Part shown: positions 6,148-7,924 of the stretch, in pieces
Layout: each line of letters opens with the position of its first letter
Numbering within the stretch: position 1 is the first letter of the stretch
NCBI GenBank assembly: GCA_002297865.1
Contig: DBKX01000144.1
Coordinates: 15,090-23,013 of the forward strand
Direction: 5' to 3'
Length of the DNA: 7,924 nucleotides
Source: Lachnoclostridium sp. UBA739
GTDB lineage: Bacteria > Bacillota_A > Clostridia > Lachnospirales > Lachnospiraceae
The notes under the pieces: generated by a model
Databases searched by the model: none
The model's input: the letters and a program-made list of their open reading frames with translations, nothing else
What the model was told of the DNA's origin: nothing
Program-made: the position numbers and the translations under genes

Positions 6148-6498
6148 ATGAAAAAATTTGGTAAGTTTTTAGTTACAACTTTTTCTCTTGCCGCGATTCT
6201 AGGTGGAGCATATTATTTTTATCAGAATGTATTCAAAAAATCAGAAGAACAAGAGGAAGAATTTGATGATTTCGATGATTTTGATGACTTTGATGATTTT
6301 GATGACTTCGATGACTTCGATGATTTTGACGACACTGATAAGAATAGTTCTTCTAAGAAAAGTAATTCTAAGCGCGGATATACAACATTAGATATAGATG
6401 CAATGAAAGCTGATAAGGAAGCAGACCCAAATGCCGATCAAGATGTTGACCATGACAATGTAGAAGTATTTGACTTGAACGAGGAAGATAACAATTAA
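6148..6498 (+). CDS. Small membrane-anchored acidic protein with eight Phe-Asp-Asp repeats, function unknown
   Basis: 116 residues; I recognise no known family. MKKFGKFLVT and a hydrophobic stretch (about 5-29, rich in Ala, Leu, Gly, Tyr) look like an uncleaved signal anchor: two Lys on the cytoplasmic side and no clear lipobox Cys. A QEEEE-like acidic lead is followed by eight tandem FDD units (residues 39-62), then a Ser/Lys-rich patch (about 65-76) and a second acidic region with alternating Asp/Asn (about 93-105) that could bind cations such as calcium. The start is well supported by AAAGGAAG 8 bases upstream. It follows the L,D-transpeptidase after 64 bases on the same strand and ends at a strong terminator, so the pair probably works at the envelope. 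Codon spelling varies among the repeats, which argues for a real, selected protein. The link to the transpeptidase is inferred from position only. Confidence 0.85.
   Translation: MKKFGKFLVTTFSLAAILGGAYYFYQNVFKKSEEQEEEFDDFDDFDDFDDFDDFDDFDDFDDTDKNSSSKKSNSKRGYTTLDIDAMKADKEADPNADQDVDHDNVEVFDLNEEDNN
6262..6333 (+). repeat. Eight tandem 9-base units encoding Phe-Asp-Asp
   Basis: Eight consecutive in-frame 9-base units of the form TTY-GAY-GAY. Each unit encodes FDD, but the third codon positions differ (TTT/TTC, GAT/GAC). All visible differences are silent. The unit length is a multiple of three, so copy-number change would keep the frame. Confidence 0.95.
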
Positions 6499-6546
6499 AA
6501 ATATTAAAAAGCAGCGTACAATATGTACAGCTGCTTTTTAATATTT
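6499..6546 (+). terminator. Strong bidirectional intrinsic terminator between convergent genes
   Basis: A perfect 17-bp inverted repeat has arms 6499-6515 and 6530-6546 (core AAAAAGCAGC / GCTGCTTTTT). The interior adds GTAC-AATAT-GTAC. T runs are present on both strands, so the hairpin can end transcription from the acidic-protein gene on the plus strand and from the aminotransferase gene on the minus strand. It starts directly after one stop codon and ends 12 bases short of the other. Confidence 0.93.
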
Positions 6547-6558
6547 AATTCTAATTCA

Positions 6559-7773
6559 TTATTGTTTATAGCAACTAAGAAAATCTCCTAGCTTTTCAAC
6601 GGAGTCCTTAAGTACCTCTATACGTGGCAAATAAACTACTCTGAAGTGGTCTGGCTGTTCCCAGTTAAAGCCGCCTCCGTGGATGATAAGTATCTTTTTA
6701 TCTCTTAATAAATCCAATGCAAATTTTTCATCATTTAAAATATTGAACTTTTTCGTATCAAGTTTAGGGAAAATGTAAAATGCCGCTTTCGGTTTTACGG
6801 CGCTTACCCCTGGTATATCATTTAACGCCTTATATATATATTCTCTCTGCTCGTATATTCTTCCTCCTGGAACAATATAGTTTTTTACACTTTGATAACC
6901 ACCTAGTGCCGTTTGGACAATAGACTGAGCTGGTACGTTGGAGCAGAGTCTCATATTGGATAACATATTAAGTCCTTCCATATAATCTCTTGCCATATCC
7001 TTATTTCCGCTAAGAACCATCCAGCCAATACGATATCCCGCAATCATGTGTGATTTGGATAATCCACTAAATGTTACGCAGAATAAATCAGGTGCAAGTG
7101 ATGCAATTGATACATGTTCTTCGTCATCCATAACTAGGCGATCATAAATTTCATCTGAATATATAATTAGCTGGTGTTCTCTTGCAATTTCAACGATTTG
7201 CTGCAAAACTTCCCTTGGATATAATGCTCCGGTAGGATTGTTTGGATTAATAATAACAATGGCTTTTGTATTGGCTGTTACCTTCTTTTTTATGTCATCT
7301 ATATCTGGATACCACTCGGCCTCTTCATCACAGATATAATGAACTGCTTTACCTCCAGCTAATGTTACACAAGCAGTCCATAATGGATAATCGGGTGATG
7401 GAACTAAAACTTCATCGCCATTATCAAGAAGTGCCGACATACTTAAATTAATTAATTCACTAACTCCATTACCTGTATAAATATCTTCAATCGAAACATT
7501 TGGTATGTTCTTTATCTGTGCATATTGCATTATGGCCTTTCTTGCTCCAAAAAGTCCTTTCGCATTGGAGTACCCTTCACACTCCGTTAACTGCTTTTGC
7601 ATATCATATATGACTTCATCCGGTGTACGAAAACCAAAAGGGGCTGGATTCCCAATATTTAATTTTAATACATGGATTCCACTTTCCTCCATTCTTGCTG
7701 CTTCTTCTACAACAGGTCCTCTTACATCATACAAAACATTATCCAATTTCATTGATTTATTAAACGTTCTCAT
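6559..7773 (-). CDS. alaA: AlaA-type alanine (glutamate-pyruvate) aminotransferase
   Basis: 404-residue PLP enzyme, fold type I, closely matching E. coli AlaA (YfbQ) along its whole length by eye. It transfers the amino group between glutamate and pyruvate, making alanine and 2-oxoglutarate. Motifs: KLDNVLYDVRGPV at 9-21, LNIGNPAPFGF at 38-48, GNGVSELI at 101-108, PSPDYPLW at 125-132, INPNNPTG at 175-182 (PLP-ring Asn), YSDEIYD at 205-211 (Asp207, Tyr210), FSGLSKSHMIAGYRIGW at 235-251 with Lys240 as the PLP Schiff-base lysine, PGGRIYEQR at 302-310, and Arg378 as the expected carboxylate-binding arginine. ATG 7773 is chosen because it matches the AlaA N-terminus and has AGAGGGGG 8 bases upstream. 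Yet the frame stays open from here to the window edge, with HTH-like residues, so a longer fused product is possible. Substrate preference is inferred from family. Confidence 0.93.
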   Translation of the reverse strand: MRTFNKSMKLDNVLYDVRGPVVEEAARMEESGIHVLKLNIGNPAPFGFRTPDEVIYDMQKQLTECEGYSNAKGLFGARKAIMQYAQIKNIPNVSIEDIYTGNGVSELINLSMSALLDNGDEVLVPSPDYPLWTACVTLAGGKAVHYICDEEAEWYPDIDDIKKKVTANTKAIVIINPNNPTGALYPREVLQQIVEIAREHQLIIYSDEIYDRLVMDDEEHVSIASLAPDLFCVTFSGLSKSHMIAGYRIGWMVLSGNKDMARDYMEGLNMLSNMRLCSNVPAQSIVQTALGGYQSVKNYIVPGGRIYEQREYIYKALNDIPGVSAVKPKAAFYIFPKLDTKKFNILNDEKFALDLLRDKKILIIHGGGFNWEQPDHFRVVYLPRIEVLKDSVEKLGDFLSCYKQ

Positions 7774-7924
7774 ATGTACTGCCCCCTCTATGGAATTATT
7801 TCTATTCAAACCCTTATCATTTTCTGTTCGATTATTTTCTTCCGCTTTCCCATATAGCCACCTAGCATCCACTTTCAGCGTTTCTGCTAGAAACTGGCCA
7901 ATGTTTTCTCGTGGAACTGCCTTC
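7774..7924 (-). CDS. Partial XRE-type helix-turn-helix C-terminus, in frame with the aminotransferase
   Basis: Fifty codons with no stop run from the window edge straight into the aminotransferase start. The first 26 or so residues, KAVPRENIGQFLAETLKVDA then RWLYGK, look like the last helices of an XRE/Cro-type DNA-binding domain (compare the common GK..PR...L..LA..L.V....LLYG pattern). The remaining 24 (about 7774-7845) are a hydrophilic Asn/Glu/Lys-rich linker. Because there is no stop, this domain either is the N-terminal part of one HTH-aminotransferase protein, possibly alongside a shorter form begun at 7773, or has lost its stop. The beginning of the domain lies outside the window. Resemblance was judged by eye on a short piece, so the domain call is moderate. 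Confidence 0.6.
7782..7789 (-). promoter_or_regulatory. Ribosome binding site at the apparent aminotransferase start
   Basis: The minus strand reads AGAGGGGG, 8 bases before ATG 7773. The purine-rich match and spacing support initiation there, even though the upstream frame is open. If the fusion is real, this would be an internal start producing a free aminotransferase. Confidence 0.7.

Noticed and set aside
6262..6333. Tandem repeat as a CRISPR-like array
   Set aside because: The units are contiguous with no spacers and are in frame within a coding sequence.
6203..6391. Met/Ile/Leu/Thr-rich frame overlapping the FDD repeat gene
   Set aside because: It is the +1 reading of the 9-base repeat, with no ribosome site of its own; the acidic frame has a signal anchor and a good ribosome site.
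7266..7451. 61-residue plus-strand frame opposite the aminotransferase
   Set aside because: The opposite strand encodes conserved AlaA motifs throughout; this frame has no supporting signal.

Overview
The window is AT-rich, with strong AGGAGG-type ribosome sites, tight same-strand gene packing and a tryptophan T-box leader. Together these point to a low-GC Firmicute, most probably a clostridium of the Lachnospiraceae type. This placement is inferred from gene content and style; no 16S or other lineage marker is present.

Layout. (1) Positions 1-4364, minus strand: the front part of a tryptophan biosynthesis operon. In transcription order it holds a promoter (about 4364-4336), a tRNA-Trp-sensing T-box leader ending in an intrinsic terminator (about 4310-3980), trpE (3957-2548), trpG (2536-1967), trpC (1954-1157), sfsA (1142-456) and trpF (444 to beyond position 1). 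Gaps between genes are only 11 to 14 bases, so this is one transcription unit. Two things depart from the textbook order trpEGDCFBA: trpD is missing between trpG and trpC, and a nuclease-family gene, sfsA, sits between trpC and trpF. (2) Positions 4365-6546, plus strand and divergent from trp: a membrane-anchored L,D-transpeptidase (4593-6083) with its own extended -10 promoter and WalR-box-like repeats just upstream, then a 116-residue membrane-anchored acidic protein (6148-6498) with eight Phe-Asp-Asp repeats, then a strong bidirectional terminator. A perfect 15-bp palindrome lies between the two genes. (3) Positions 6559-7924, minus strand and convergent with the previous pair: an AlaA-type alanine aminotransferase whose reading frame stays open upstream of its apparent start into a peptide resembling the end of an XRE helix-turn-helix domain, cut by the window edge.

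How the parts work together. When charged tRNA-Trp is scarce, the T-box should let transcription run into trpE-trpG (anthranilate synthase), trpC (indole-3-glycerol-phosphate synthase) and trpF (phosphoribosylanthranilate isomerase). The middle pair concerns the cell envelope: peptidoglycan 3-3 crosslinking, plus an acidic surface protein of unknown role. The last gene links alanine with pyruvate and glutamate and may be joined to a DNA-binding domain.

Most of the window is ordinary metabolism and cell-wall biology. The points most worth a second look are the possible HTH-aminotransferase fusion, the Phe-Asp-Asp repeat protein and its palindromic leader, the WalR-like repeats, and the rearranged trp operon. 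I saw no CRISPR array, insertion sequence, phage gene, rRNA or tRNA.
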